Shown in pieces: positions 34,225 through 43,904 of a stretch of DNA of 64,000 bases. Origin of the DNA: Endozoicomonas sp. NE40 (GTDB lineage: Bacteria > Pseudomonadota > Gammaproteobacteria > Pseudomonadales > Endozoicomonadaceae); assembly GCF_040549045.1 (NCBI RefSeq), contig NZ_JBEWTB010000002.1:775501-839500 (forward strand), written 5' to 3'. The position numbers and the translations under genes are program-made. The notes under the pieces are model-generated. The model had not been told where the DNA came from and ran no database searches. It saw only the letters and a program-made list of their open reading frames with translations. How positions within the stretch are numbered: the first letter of the stretch is position 1; the number at the start of each line of letters is the position of its first letter.

Positions 34225-35454
34225 ATGACCAAGCCACAGATTAAACCTGAACGCCTGTTAGCAGACCTGCAGCAATTACGACGTTTTGGTGAATATAAAT
34301 CAGGTGTCGTACGACCTGCACTGTCTCCGGTGGATATGGAAGCCAGAAGATGGTTAAGAGAACGTATGCTGGCTGCCAGCCTGGACGCACATATTGACGG
34401 TGTGGGCAATGTGATTGGCTATTCCGGTAAACAAGGGCCTACCCTGCTGATGGGTTCGCACACCGATACCCAGCCTGAGGGGGGATGGCTGGACGGAGCC
34501 TACGGTGTTATCTGCGCCCTGGAAGTGTGTCGCGCTCTGCAGGAGTGTCCCGAAACCACACAGATGTCGGTAGATATTGCGTCCTGGTCTGATGAAGAAC
34601 ACACCTTTCATGGGTTCCTGGGCAGCAAGAGTTTTCTTGGATTGCTGGAACCGGATGTGATCAGAACCGCCACCAATGCCGATGGGCATTCTCTTGAACA
34701 GGCTCTGTTTGACGCCGGCCTTAACGGTGTACCACACCGTTACCAGCCCGACCGTTATATCGCTTATCTGGAGCCTCATATCGAGCAAGGCCCCAGACTG
34801 GAGTTAAGCAATAAACGACTGGGGATCGTTACAGGCATTGTCGGCTGCCGTGATTACGATATTACCTTTACCGGCGAAGCCAATCATGCAGGAAGCACCC
34901 CAATGGAGCTGCGTAAAGATGCAGGGATGGCCATGGTGGATTTCATCGGGCAACTCAACCGGAGGTTTCAACAGTTGGCTGGCCAGTTTACTGTATGGAC
35001 GGTAGGCCGGATTGATTATTTTCCCGGTGCCGCCTGTGTGATTCCGGGGCAGGCGATCATGCGCCTTCAGTTCCGAGACACCAGCCAGGGGCAGATGAAT
35101 GTGCTGGAACAGGCTCTACGACAGTTAGTCGATACATTCAGCAGTCATAGCGGATTCCCGGTCACCGTCAGTCGTGAAAGTATCACCGATGCCGTGACAC
35201 TGGATAGGCAGGTTCAGTCATGTCTGCAGGAAGCCGCTGAAGAACATTACCCCGAACAGTGGCAATCCCTGCCCAGCGCCGCCATGCACGATGCCAATAT
35301 GTTTGCACCGGTGATGCCAACGGGTATGCTGTTTGTTCCCAGCATTAAAGGTATCAGCCATAATCTGGCGGAAGATACCAGAGAGAGTGATTTGATTACG
35401 GGTTGCCAGCTGGCAGCTTATGCTGCAGCCAGAATTATTAATGAGGCAACATAA
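34225..35454 (+). CDS. allC: M20-family amidohydrolase, allantoate amidohydrolase-like
   Basis: A 409-residue Zn/Mn hydrolase of the M20 / hydantoinase-carbamoylase family. Metal-site motifs: LLMGSHTDTQPEGGWLDGAYG, SWSDEEHTFHGFLGSKSF, and HIEQGPRLE; dimerisation domain residue block FTGEANHAGSTPM. In this allantoin cluster the likely reaction is allantoate to ureidoglycine, CO2 and ammonia (AllC), but ureidoglycolate amidohydrolase or an N-carbamoyl amino acid hydrolase has the same fold. GGGGGAAG precedes the ATG. It is divergent from gcl and shares its operator. Confidence 0.8.
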   Translation: MTKPQIKPERLLADLQQLRRFGEYKSGVVRPALSPVDMEARRWLRERMLAASLDAHIDGVGNVIGYSGKQGPTLLMGSHTDTQPEGGWLDGAYGVICALEVCRALQECPETTQMSVDIASWSDEEHTFHGFLGSKSFLGLLEPDVIRTATNADGHSLEQALFDAGLNGVPHRYQPDRYIAYLEPHIEQGPRLELSNKRLGIVTGIVGCRDYDITFTGEANHAGSTPMELRKDAGMAMVDFIGQLNRRFQQLAGQFTVWTVGRIDYFPGAACVIPGQAIMRLQFRDTSQGQMNVLEQALRQLVDTFSSHSGFPVTVSRESITDAVTLDRQVQSCLQEAAEEHYPEQWQSLPSAAMHDANMFAPVMPTGMLFVPSIKGISHNLAEDTRESDLITGCQLAAYAAARIINEAT

Positions 35455-35456
35455 AC

Positions 35457-35494
35457 GATGAGAAGGGGGAAACGGCTGTTTCCCCCTTCTCATC
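35457..35494. terminator. Strong bidirectional terminator
   Basis: A perfect 17-bp stem, GATGAGAAGGGGGAAAC with its complement, and a GGCT tetraloop, between the convergent allC-like gene and the yfcC remnant. Confidence 0.88.
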
Positions 35495-36898
35495 AGTTTG
35501 AACATTCAGTTACCGGTCAGAAAGGACCGTAATTAATCATACCTGCCAGAATAGCGCCACCGCAGGCAACAAAGATAGTGAAGATAAAGAACGGGAAGTA
35601 GAACTTCACCCACCGAATATAATCCACACGGGCAGCCACCAGCGCCGCAATGAAATACCCACTGGTTGGGAAGAAGATGTTGGAGAGTCCATCCGCAACA
35701 TTGGAAGACCATACCAGCACCTGTTGATTCATACCCACCAGATCAGCAACAGGGCTCAAAATAGGCAGAGTTACCAGCATCTGGCCGGAGCCTGAAGGAA
35801 CCAGGAAGTTAAAGGTCGCCTGGCTGATCACAACACCAACGGAGGTTGCCCAGCCCGGCAGCCCGCTGATAAACATTGCCAGATAATGAACCAGCGTATC
35901 CATAATATTACCGGTATCCAGCATCACGGAAACACCGCGCGCCACACCACAGATCAAAGCACCCACCAGCATGATGCGCATGGCTTCATTAAAGTTGTTG
36001 CAGATCTGGTTCAGTGAGTTACCGGCAATCAGAGAGGCAACGATTGCCATAGCCATAAACAGACCGGAAATCGCATTGAAGCCTAAACCGAATATCATGA
36101 TGCTGCTTATAACAGACAAAAACATGATCAGAGTTGCCAGACCCGCCATTTTCAGCCTTGGATCGTAGTCAACAGCAATGTTCTGGTCGTCTTTACTGAG
36201 AAGCTCTTCTCTCAGCCTGAGGTCGTCTTCATACATCATGCTGGATTCTGGACTGGCTTTTACCCGGCGTGCGTGACGCAGAATATAGGCAATCACACAG
36301 GCCATGACGAAGCACCAGAAGATAATGCGATACCAGGCACCGGAGAACATGGGCAGTTCGGTAATCATGTGACCGATACCAACATTGGTCGGAGCAGTGA
36401 CGCCAAAAGCGAAGCCCAGAGTAGTAGGAATAATTGCAGTGGCCGCTGCGGTCATGGAGTCATACCCCAGCCGTAGCATAAGCGGTAATATGATGGGAAT
36501 GTAAGCGATTGACAGCTCCGGGGTGCCGATAAAGGCACAAATGGCGCCAAATACCAGCACCAGAATCGGAATCATAAATTCCGTTCTTCTCCCCAGCTTA
36601 TCTACCAGCATGTTGATGCCCATATCAACAACGCCAATCTTCTGCAGTACAATCACTGCACCGCCCACCAGCAAGGTCAGAACCACAACCGAAGACGCCC
36701 CACCAGACCGGCAGGAATGGCTTCAATCACATCCATGAAACCAACAGGAGTTTGTTCAATTTGCTGGTAGGTGCCGGCAATTACCACCTGTCGTCCATTA
36801 GGGAGGGTGTCACGTTCAAACTGACCAGCAGGTATCACCCAGGTTAGAAGGGCAACAATGATGATAAAACTGGAAAGGATGACGTAGATGTCGGGGAA

Positions 36899-38205
36899 GA
36901 GACTGTAATTCAAATTGTGTAAACGCTTGTCGTTAAAACTCCAAAGAGGAGAATAACAATGAGCGTTGACATCGATCCGGAACTCGTCGAAAAACTTGCC
37001 AGTCAAATAAAGACTCAAGATGATCTTGCCGAACTCAGTCGTCAGCTGTTGAAAGTCTCTGTTGAGCGTGTCATGGCCGCTGAACTGGAAGATCATCTTG
37101 GCTATTCCAAGCATGCGCCTGAAGGTCAAAACTCCGGAAACAGTCGCAACGGTTATTCCAAAAAAACACTCAAGGGCGACTTCGGTGAAGTCGAGGTCAA
37201 AACCCCCAGAGACCGCAACGGTGAATTCTCACCACAGCTTATTGCCAAAGGTAAAACCCGAATCAACAAGCTGGATCAGCAGATTCTGGCTCTGTACTCC
37301 CGTGGAATGACCACCCGCGATATAGCCGATGCCCTGGAAGAAATGTATGGCGCAGACGTGTCACACAACCTGATATCCAAAGTGACTGAAGCTGTTCAAG
37401 AGGAAGTACAGAACTGGCAGAACCGCCCTCTGGAAAGCCTTTACCCCATTGTCTACCTTGACGGCATCGTCGTTAAAGTCCATCAGGATAAGCGGGTTGT
37501 CCGGAAAACCGTTTATGTCGCTCTTGGTGTTGATATTGAAGGCCAAAAGGAACTTCTCGGTCTCTGGATTGCCGAAACAGAGGGAGCCAAATTCTGGCTC
37601 TCGGTTTTAACAGAGCTTCAGAGCCGTGGCCTTGAAGATATCTTCATTGCCTGTGTTGATGGACTGTCAGGCTTCCCTGAAGCCATCAACACGGTTTATC
37701 CAAAAGCCCAGATTCAGTTGTGTATCGTCCATCAGGTTCGTAACTCTCTGAAGTATGTGTCCTACAAGGATCGTAAGGCCGTATCAACGGACCTGAAGAA
37801 GATCTACCAGTCAGCTACTGTGGACGAGGCTGAACGTGAACTGAGCGCTTTTGAGGCGACCTGGGATGATAAGTTTCCATCGATAGGTAAATCCTGGCGC
37901 AACAACTGGGATAACCTGATAACCCTGTTTGACTATCCTGATGATATCAGGAAAGCGATTTACACGACGAACGCTATAGAATCGCTGAACAGTGTGATCA
38001 GAAAAGCTATCAAGCAACGGAAGATCTTCCCATCAGATAACTCTGTGATGAAGGTGATTTATCTGGCGATGGAAAGAGCTTCAGCGAAATGGACGATGCC
38101 CATCAGGAATTGGGTATCAGCTCTGAACCGGTTTGCAATTATGTTTCCAGACCGGTTCAGGCAGTAAAGTTGGTTGAGCGTTTACACAGAATTAATTACA
38201 GGCTC
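36899..38205 (+). mobile_element. IS256-family insertion sequence with 8-bp target duplication
   Basis: A 1307-bp element. Inverted repeats of about 29 bp (24 matching) start GAGACTGTAATT on the left and, read inward, GAGCCTGTAATT on the right, and share TGTGTAAACGCT. The flanks TCGGGGAA (36891-36898) and TCGGGGAA (38206-38213) are identical: a perfect 8-bp target duplication, so the insertion is recent and unrearranged. Confidence 0.95.
36959..38167 (+). CDS. IS256-family transposase
   Basis: A 402-residue mutator-type DDE transposase, full length and intact. Signs: N-terminal LEDHLGYSKHAPEG region, GEVEVKTPRDRNGEF, MTTRDIADALEEMYG (helix-turn-helix), the catalytic Asp in YLDGIVVKV, the second Asp in FIACVDGLSGFPEAI, a CxxH-type CIVHQVRNSLKYV, and the Glu in YTTNAIESLN. 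A GAGGAG ribosome site precedes ATG 36959. Confidence 0.96.
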   Translation: MSVDIDPELVEKLASQIKTQDDLAELSRQLLKVSVERVMAAELEDHLGYSKHAPEGQNSGNSRNGYSKKTLKGDFGEVEVKTPRDRNGEFSPQLIAKGKTRINKLDQQILALYSRGMTTRDIADALEEMYGADVSHNLISKVTEAVQEEVQNWQNRPLESLYPIVYLDGIVVKVHQDKRVVRKTVYVALGVDIEGQKELLGLWIAETEGAKFWLSVLTELQSRGLEDIFIACVDGLSGFPEAINTVYPKAQIQLCIVHQVRNSLKYVSYKDRKAVSTDLKKIYQSATVDEAERELSAFEATWDDKFPSIGKSWRNNWDNLITLFDYPDDIRKAIYTTNAIESLNSVIRKAIKQRKIFPSDNSVMKVIYLAMERASAKWTMPIRNWVSALNRFAIMFPDRFRQ

Positions 38206-38664
38206 TCGGGGAACTGGAACTTTTTCTTATCTCGTTTTTCTTCTATTTGAGCTGCTATCGCCATGACCATACCTACAATTATTTAATTTCTAGTAATATG
38301 GTTTCCATCCGTAGCGTATATTTCATACGCTGACTTCCCTGTCGGTAGCTAATGCTTGCTTAAAAACTCATTTAATATTCTTGTTTAAAATATTACTGAA
38401 CTTTTTAAACCTTCATTTTCCTTACGACCTTTGCTAACAATCTTTATTAATATTACTAACATTTATTTTCAAATAATTGCCACAGATCAATTATTGCAAC
38501 AATAACCAACATGCAAGTAAAATGCATGATTTTATTGTCTTTAGCAATACACCTCGACCATTGATGGAAAAAGCATCGTGATACGAACAAGGAGTCGCTC
38601 AAGACCGCTTAAGTACTCAACCTATGGAATCAATATTCCTGACTTATTGGGCAGATGCTATGCA

Positions 38665-38718
38665 ATACCCTGAAGGGCATAAATACCCTGAAGGACATAA
38701 ATACCCTGAAGGGAATAA
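38665..38718. repeat. Three tandem 18-bp repeats
   Basis: ATACCCTGAAGGGCATAA, ATACCCTGAAGGACATAA and ATACCCTGAAGGGAATAA follow each other exactly at 38665, 38683 and 38701; they differ at one or two positions. Confidence 0.9.
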
Positions 38719-38886
38719 GGCTCTTATCGGCTTCTAAACTACTGGATGTTGAAACCTGCTCATAGCCCATACAGGACTTTAGTTTCATAGATATTGGTTA
38801 GTAGTTTCGCATATGCCTTGTCTACCAAAGCATGTAACCAGTTTTTGTATAGAGCAGTCTGCAGCCGATAAGAGCCTCTGTAATTA
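38719..38886. repeat. Long-range inverted repeat
   Basis: GGCTCTTATCGGCT at 38719-38732 and its exact reverse complement AGCCGATAAGAGCC at 38873-38886, enclosing 140 bp. It begins immediately after the 18-bp repeats. It may close a structured RNA or mark a small mobile sequence. Confidence 0.7.
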
Positions 38887-38982
38887 ACCTGCTCCGGAAG
38901 ACGACAAGAGCCAATATTAGTAGCAATCAGAAAATAATAAGCTACTGTCTACTGTACCATTATGATTAATGAATGACGTGTC

Positions 38983-40590
38983 GTGAACAAAAAAATACAT
39001 AAGCTAACCTTAAAAAGAATGCTTCGTCTTGTTTGTTGTTTATTTTTTGCGACAACATTCGACTCAAATGGCGACACACTGTTGATGGGGCGCTCTGTTT
39101 CTTTTCAAAATAACCCATCCACTCTTTCCTTTGGACCGAAAATACCTGAACCAATGCATCCTCCTCAAATGGCCCTTTCTGATAAAGTTCATCGCGCCCT
39201 TTTCGCGGAAACAACTTTACAGGAAATAGAGATAGCCTCAAAAATAACACGATCGTACGAAAAAGAGCTTATTACACTTTTGGAACTAGCAAAAAAGATG
39301 ATTATCATCGTGATCTTTGGTAGAAAGGAGTCAATTGAAACAGGGGACCCGTTAAGTGAGTCTGTAGAAAACGAAGCTCATGCAATCCTACCAGACGATG
39401 ATCCGGGATTTTTAAGTTATTCCTACTCAGGTCCTACTGATTTTATGATCGTCTCACTTCCTATAGAAGGTGGTAAAAGTCAGAATGACCCGAATGGTCC
39501 GAATGGTCCGAATGACCCGAATAGTCCGAGTGACCCGAATGGTCCGAATGGTCCGAATGGTCCGGTTGGTCCGGTTGGTCCGAATAAAAAGAAACCCAAA
39601 TTGCAACTAACTATAAACCTACCCCAAAAAGAAGAAATACATCATCGCCGCCTGACCTGTCAACTTAGTCAGGATGCACAGTTTGTCCGCCTTTGGTTAC
39701 GTAACGATTTGCACTTGGAAAATCACATACCTAAGAAACTTCTGCTTAGTAAGCAGTTTACATTTAATACAGTTGCTGAGAGTGGGCATCGTTTAACAGT
39801 CATTGCAGAAACACCTGATCATAGAAAATATGTTATTAAAGTGACAGACACAGGCTATAGTGATTTTCAATCATCTTATGGAAATGATCCGGCATTAATA
39901 ACATTCAAACAGGCTGTATTTGATGTTTTGGCTTTTCAACAATTTCAGAATTTCTTTAATGAACACTTTCCTCAATATGAGGAGGATACTATATTTCCTA
40001 CAACACACGTTGCAATAGTATCTGTAGATGATTATCTCAAAAACCTGCCTGATGAGTTAAAAACAAGTAGCAACCCTATGCTTTCTATACTTCGAGAAAG
40101 CCTCCGCGTCAATAATGACTCTGAACTTCTTATGTTTGTAGTTATACAACAATTTATTCCTTCTTTAAGGAAGCTTAATGAGGATGATTTTAAAAAGCAT
40201 GAAGATTTAATTGAAGAACTAACTAAGCTGATAACAGACATCAAAGAAGAAACAGGCCAAAACTTACTCATCAACTCTAATGGCCAGATAGCTTTAATTG
40301 ATGTTGAACTGGATCAGATTGACTGGCGTGCCAGGGAAAAAATGGGTGAACTAAAGCATGATAAAGACGCTATGCTAGAAGCGCTCAGAAATTTTGACGA
40401 CTTAGAGTGTATAGATCTGGATGAAAAAAGCTACACAAAATTACGGAATTCGTTGGGCCAGTCTGGTTCTTCAGACAGCGGTATTTATTCATATAAAAGC
40501 TTTAGTGAATTATCTGAAGTAACCAATGAAGATCACGACATCGGTGATGAAGATTACGATTTCAGTGATGAAGATGTTTTTGAACCATAA
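38983..40590 (+). CDS. Probable secreted protein with Pro-Asn-Gly repeats and a kinase-like C-terminal half
   Basis: A 535-residue protein I do not recognise. Residues 1-30 look like a signal sequence or hydrophobic leader (LVCCLFFATTF). Residues about 168-201 are a low-complexity tract of (P-N/D/V-G) triplets coded by 9-bp DNA repeats. The C-terminal half has kinase-like elements: KYVIKV (Lys286, strand 3 type), a hinge-like LLMFVVIQQFI, and NLLINSNGQIALIDVE (Asn427, Asp440) resembling a catalytic-loop Asn and a metal-binding Asp. A classical HRD motif is absent. The tail is acidic. GTG 38983 is the only reasonable start; its ribosome site is weak. A/T-rich composition unlike its neighbours suggests acquisition. 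A host-directed effector is inference. Confidence 0.65.
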   Translation: MNKKIHKLTLKRMLRLVCCLFFATTFDSNGDTLLMGRSVSFQNNPSTLSFGPKIPEPMHPPQMALSDKVHRALFAETTLQEIEIASKITRSYEKELITLLELAKKMIIIVIFGRKESIETGDPLSESVENEAHAILPDDDPGFLSYSYSGPTDFMIVSLPIEGGKSQNDPNGPNGPNDPNSPSDPNGPNGPNGPVGPVGPNKKKPKLQLTINLPQKEEIHHRRLTCQLSQDAQFVRLWLRNDLHLENHIPKKLLLSKQFTFNTVAESGHRLTVIAETPDHRKYVIKVTDTGYSDFQSSYGNDPALITFKQAVFDVLAFQQFQNFFNEHFPQYEEDTIFPTTHVAIVSVDDYLKNLPDELKTSSNPMLSILRESLRVNNDSELLMFVVIQQFIPSLRKLNEDDFKKHEDLIEELTKLITDIKEETGQNLLINSNGQIALIDVELDQIDWRAREKMGELKHDKDAMLEALRNFDDLECIDLDEKSYTKLRNSLGQSGSSDSGIYSYKSFSELSEVTNEDHDIGDEDYDFSDEDVFEP

Positions 40591-40929
40591 AAGATTCGGC
40601 GGTCATGCACCATTAGCCTTTGCATGGACTTTCAAAACCATTGACTCGCCCTTTTTACCCGGCAACCGTGGCATACCTGTGTGTCATAAAGAATGACTCT
40701 ATAGAGTAATGTTCCTGATTTTGCCAAACGATACCGGGTTTCAGGTTCTGCCTTTGGATAGTGTGCAGACTGATGAAAGACAGGTTCAACGTAACAGTGA
40801 ATTGTACGGCTCTCTGACCTTAAACCTGATATTAGAACCAGTGGAGATGTTCGATTATTTATTTTGGAAGCTAAGAGCTATTTTATGGACAGAAACCCTT
40901 GCCTGCCAGGCAAGGGCTTTTGCTAAGAC
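40591..40929. other. Intergenic stretch with one terminator
   Basis: About 340 bp. A short plus-strand open frame at 40709-40933 lacks a ribosome site and family resemblance; I do not support it. The terminator at 40896-40916 is the only clear signal. Confidence 0.5.
40896..40916 (+). terminator. Terminator before the NCS1 permease gene
   Basis: An 8-bp stem CCCTTGCC/GGCAAGGG closed by TGCCA and followed by CTTTTGC. The same CCCTTGCCTG arm recurs in the hairpin at 47458-47501. Confidence 0.65.
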
Positions 40930-42396
40930 TTAAGCAATTTTTTTCTTATGCACTACAGTTTTTTGCTCGCCGGACATCAGGAAAAAATAGCTCACCCCTC
41001 CAAGCGCAGCACCAATAACCCAACCAAAACCGGCCAGTGCCGACAACGCTGGCACCCAGACCGTACCAATAGCAAAAACTGCAGCGATGGCAAAAGCCTG
41101 CAGGGCTTTTCGGTTCCAGCCATTATCGTAGTAATACGCTCCATCAGTGTCGTAAGTGAACAGATCCTGCACAACCAGTTCCTGTTTTTTCAGCAGGTAG
41201 TAATCCACCATCATAATGCCGTAAACCGGTGCCAGAATCGCACCAAGCGTATTCACAAAACCGTCAATACCGATCCGGCTGATCAGAACCACCCACAATG
41301 CTCCGATAAAGAAGGAGATAAAGGCCGTAATCAGGCCACCCACTTTAAAGTTCACCTTGCTTGGGAACAGGTTAGCCAGACCAAAGGCTGATGGGATAAA
41401 GTTAGCCACCAGGTTGATGCCCACTGTAGCGGCAAAGAAACACGTAGCAGCAACCACCGTCAGAAACAGGTTATCGACCCGCTCAATAATTTCTGCCGGA
41501 TTGGTCAGCTCTTCTCCAAACACCACGACAGTGCCTGCTGTAACGAACAGGGCAATAAACGAAAACAGGGCAACGTTACCAGGCAGACCCAACCAGTTAC
41601 CCAGCTTCAAAGACCTGTCGTCTTTCACGTTACGGGAGAAATCACCAAAGTTAATAACGACGGCGGCAAAGTAAGCAATCATGGTTCCCATGGCTGCAAA
41701 GAATGCCATGACCGGACCGCCCTCATAACTGCCACTCCCTTTGAAAATATTACTGACAGCAGGCAACATCTGATCGCCCGCCTGTATCCAGATCATAATC
41801 ATCAGGGCAATCATAACGAAGTAGACAAAAGGCCCAGCCCAGTTCAGGAAACGGGTGATCCAGCTTATCCCGCGCATAAACATAAGCAGCTGGAAGGCCC
41901 AGACCAGTACATAGGAGAACCAGCTGATAGCGGTCATGCCGAGATAGGTTTGCGTACTCTGTACATTAAACAGACTACCCAGTAACAACGTGACTGCCGT
42001 CGCTGCAAAGTAGGTTTGTACGCCATACCAGAACATGGCTACAACACCACGGGTCAATGCCGGAAAGTTCGCACCTTTCACCCCCATGCTGACCCGTGCC
42101 AGCACAGGACTGGGAATACCGTATTTAACACTGGGCTGGCCGGCAAGGTTACACAAGTACATAATAACAATAGCGGCAAGGATAATGGCGGCCATGACAG
42201 CCCAGCCATTCAAACCGTAAGAAATAAACAGTGAAGCCGCCAGTGTATAACCAAAAAGGCTTTGTACATCGTTGGCCCAGACATTAAATATTTCGAAAGA
42301 GCCCCAGGTTCTGTTTTTGGATTCTAATGGAGCGAGATCTTCATTATAAAGACCCGGATCGACGTTCTTGAGATTTAACTGATGGTCCGAGGACAT
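40930..42396 (-). CDS. NCS1-family nucleobase/allantoin permease 1
   Basis: A 488-residue membrane protein with about 12 helices of the NCS1 family (PucI/CodB/Mhp1-like). Signatures: SFEIFNVWANDVQSLFGYT, GIPSPVLARVSMGVKGANFP, and the DDRSLKLGNW loop. In this setting the most likely substrate is allantoin, but uracil, cytosine or hydantoin carriers look alike. A GGGAG site precedes the ATG. It is the last gene of a long minus-strand series from allE downward. Confidence 0.9.
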   Translation of the reverse strand: MSSDHQLNLKNVDPGLYNEDLAPLESKNRTWGSFEIFNVWANDVQSLFGYTLAASLFISYGLNGWAVMAAIILAAIVIMYLCNLAGQPSVKYGIPSPVLARVSMGVKGANFPALTRGVVAMFWYGVQTYFAATAVTLLLGSLFNVQSTQTYLGMTAISWFSYVLVWAFQLLMFMRGISWITRFLNWAGPFVYFVMIALMIMIWIQAGDQMLPAVSNIFKGSGSYEGGPVMAFFAAMGTMIAYFAAVVINFGDFSRNVKDDRSLKLGNWLGLPGNVALFSFIALFVTAGTVVVFGEELTNPAEIIERVDNLFLTVVAATCFFAATVGINLVANFIPSAFGLANLFPSKVNFKVGGLITAFISFFIGALWVVLISRIGIDGFVNTLGAILAPVYGIMMVDYYLLKKQELVVQDLFTYDTDGAYYYDNGWNRKALQAFAIAAVFAIGTVWVPALSALAGFGWVIGAALGGVSYFFLMSGEQKTVVHKKKIA

Positions 42397-42422
42397 GGCA
42401 TACTCCCTTTCATTGTCTGTTT

Positions 42423-43808
42423 TTATTTCTCAAAATCTGGCTGAATCAGTTCCCCACTGCCTGGCTCAGCAATTATCTTTCCATTGCGGAATACCGTTTG
42501 CCCGCGAACAATGGTTTCAAGCACCTGGCCCTTAATTTTTTTACCTTCCCAGGGAGTCAGGCTGCTCTTCTGTTTACCGAGTGAATACTTACCTTCATAA
42601 ACCCATTGATGATCAAGGTCTGCCAGAGCAAAATCAGCATCCAGTCCCACCTGTATTGCACCTTTTCTTCTGCCCAGACCAAACCGTCTGGCTGGATTGG
42701 AACTCATCAGTTGAGCAAGGCGCTCTGGTTTCATCCCCCGCTGGTTGATTGCAGCGTCCAGCATTAACGGCAGCATCAGTTCAATGCCAGGTAAACCGGG
42801 TGGTACTGACCATATATCGCCATCATGTTTAAGACGGTCGTCGTCCGTGTAGGGGCAGTGATCTGAACCCAACATGTCGATCTCACCCTTAAGCACCATA
42901 TCCCAAAGGGTGGCCTGATTCTCAAGGCTTCGAATGGGAGGGTTACACTTGCCAAAAACGCCACAGCGCTGCAGATCAGAATCATCCAGAACCAGATAAC
43001 TGGGCAGGGTTTCAACCGTCATGGATACCCCACGGGAGCGAGCGTGCTGGATCACATCCCGTGCTCGTGCGCTGGACAAATGACAGATATGGATGTCACA
43101 GCCAGTTTCTTCTGCAAACAGTGCTATTCGGGAAATAGCCTCTATTTCAGCGATGTCAGGCCGAGACTGCAAATGCGCTAAACCACCATTGATTCCAGCT
43201 TTCTGCATCGCTTCAGCAGTAGAGTCGATAATGTCAGCATTCTCTGCGTGAAAACCAATAAAACGACGGTATTTATTCACCTCTTTCATTGCTTCCAGAA
43301 GCCTGTAATCGGTCAGTTTCGGCGCATCAGGATCAGTGGATAAAAAGGTCTTGAAAGCCACACAACCGCATTCAACCAGCTCTTTCACCCGTTCCAGCTC
43401 ATCGGCAGGCAGTAATCCCCATAAGGCATAATCTGTGACAACCTGTGGTTTAGCGACTTCATATTTGTGAGCAAAGGCATCACGGCTCGTCACCAGCGGC
43501 TGGCTTAATGGCATTTCAACGGTAGTGGTTACACCACCGGCTGCAGCCTGTCGTGTACCACTGCCAAAATCTTCTCTGCTTTGCCCCGGTCCCGGCTCCT
43601 TGAAATGCACATGTGGGTCAACCACACCGGGAAACACCATTAAGTCATTAGCGTTGGTTTCTTCTTTTGCGGGTAATTGAACGTCCGGAGCAGTAATAGC
43701 TGCAATCTTGCCATCTTTAATGGCCAGGTTGCCTTCAATCACGCCAGATTCAAGCACCAGACGGCCACCCGTAATTACCCGATCCATAAGCTTGTCATTG
43801 TTTTTCAT
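42423..43808 (-). CDS. allB: Allantoinase-type cyclic amidohydrolase 1
   Basis: A 461-residue enzyme of the amidohydrolase superfamily. DPHVHFKEPG (first metal ligands), VAFKTF with the Lys that is carbamylated in most relatives, GFHAEN, ICHLSS and GSDHCPYT are all present. It opens the hydantoin ring of allantoin to give allantoate. I start at ATG 43808 behind GGGAA. A second homologue lies at 46041-47423; which one is the main allantoinase cannot be decided from sequence. The NCS1 permease gene follows 26 bp later. Confidence 0.9.
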   Translation of the reverse strand: MKNNDKLMDRVITGGRLVLESGVIEGNLAIKDGKIAAITAPDVQLPAKEETNANDLMVFPGVVDPHVHFKEPGPGQSREDFGSGTRQAAAGGVTTTVEMPLSQPLVTSRDAFAHKYEVAKPQVVTDYALWGLLPADELERVKELVECGCVAFKTFLSTDPDAPKLTDYRLLEAMKEVNKYRRFIGFHAENADIIDSTAEAMQKAGINGGLAHLQSRPDIAEIEAISRIALFAEETGCDIHICHLSSARARDVIQHARSRGVSMTVETLPSYLVLDDSDLQRCGVFGKCNPPIRSLENQATLWDMVLKGEIDMLGSDHCPYTDDDRLKHDGDIWSVPPGLPGIELMLPLMLDAAINQRGMKPERLAQLMSSNPARRFGLGRRKGAIQVGLDADFALADLDHQWVYEGKYSLGKQKSSLTPWEGKKIKGQVLETIVRGQTVFRNGKIIAEPGSGELIQPDFEK

Positions 43809-43904
43809 TTTGTTTCCCAATAACTCACAAAAGCTGGAAGTTAAGAATGAAGCATTAAAGGTCAGAAGCCGTCTGTCACATATTCAGCCGACTTATGTCT
43901 TATA

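Larger units (their letters stand above)
35517..38270 (-). pseudogene. YfcC-family transporter, broken by IS256 and by a frameshift
   Basis: A YfcC/C4-dicarboxylate-type carrier in three pieces. The 5' end (38264 or 38270 down to about 38206) encodes MAIAAQIEEKRDKKKFQFP. After removal of the IS256-family element and one 8-bp duplication the frame continues as PDIYVILSSFIIIVALLTW, typical of the family. A second defect lies at the C4 run 36698-36701 (G4 on the coding strand): one base is missing, after which the coding frame shifts and continues as VLTLLVGGAVIVLQKIGVVD to the stop at 35517. Restoring one G gives a continuous AGLVGASSVVVLTLLVGG helix. The gene lies between allC-like and effector-like genes; its substrate is unknown. 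Confidence 0.88.
38271..38982. other. Intergenic stretch before the repeat-containing secreted protein
   Basis: About 710 bp, A/T-rich, without a supported gene. It holds AGCGTAT-ATTTC-ATACGCT (about 38313-38331, a possible operator of the broken yfcC gene), three 18-bp repeats and a long-range inverted repeat, listed separately. Confidence 0.5.

Noticed and set aside
40709..40933. 74-codon plus-strand open frame before the NCS1 gene
   Set aside because: It runs through a terminator and lacks a ribosome site or homology.
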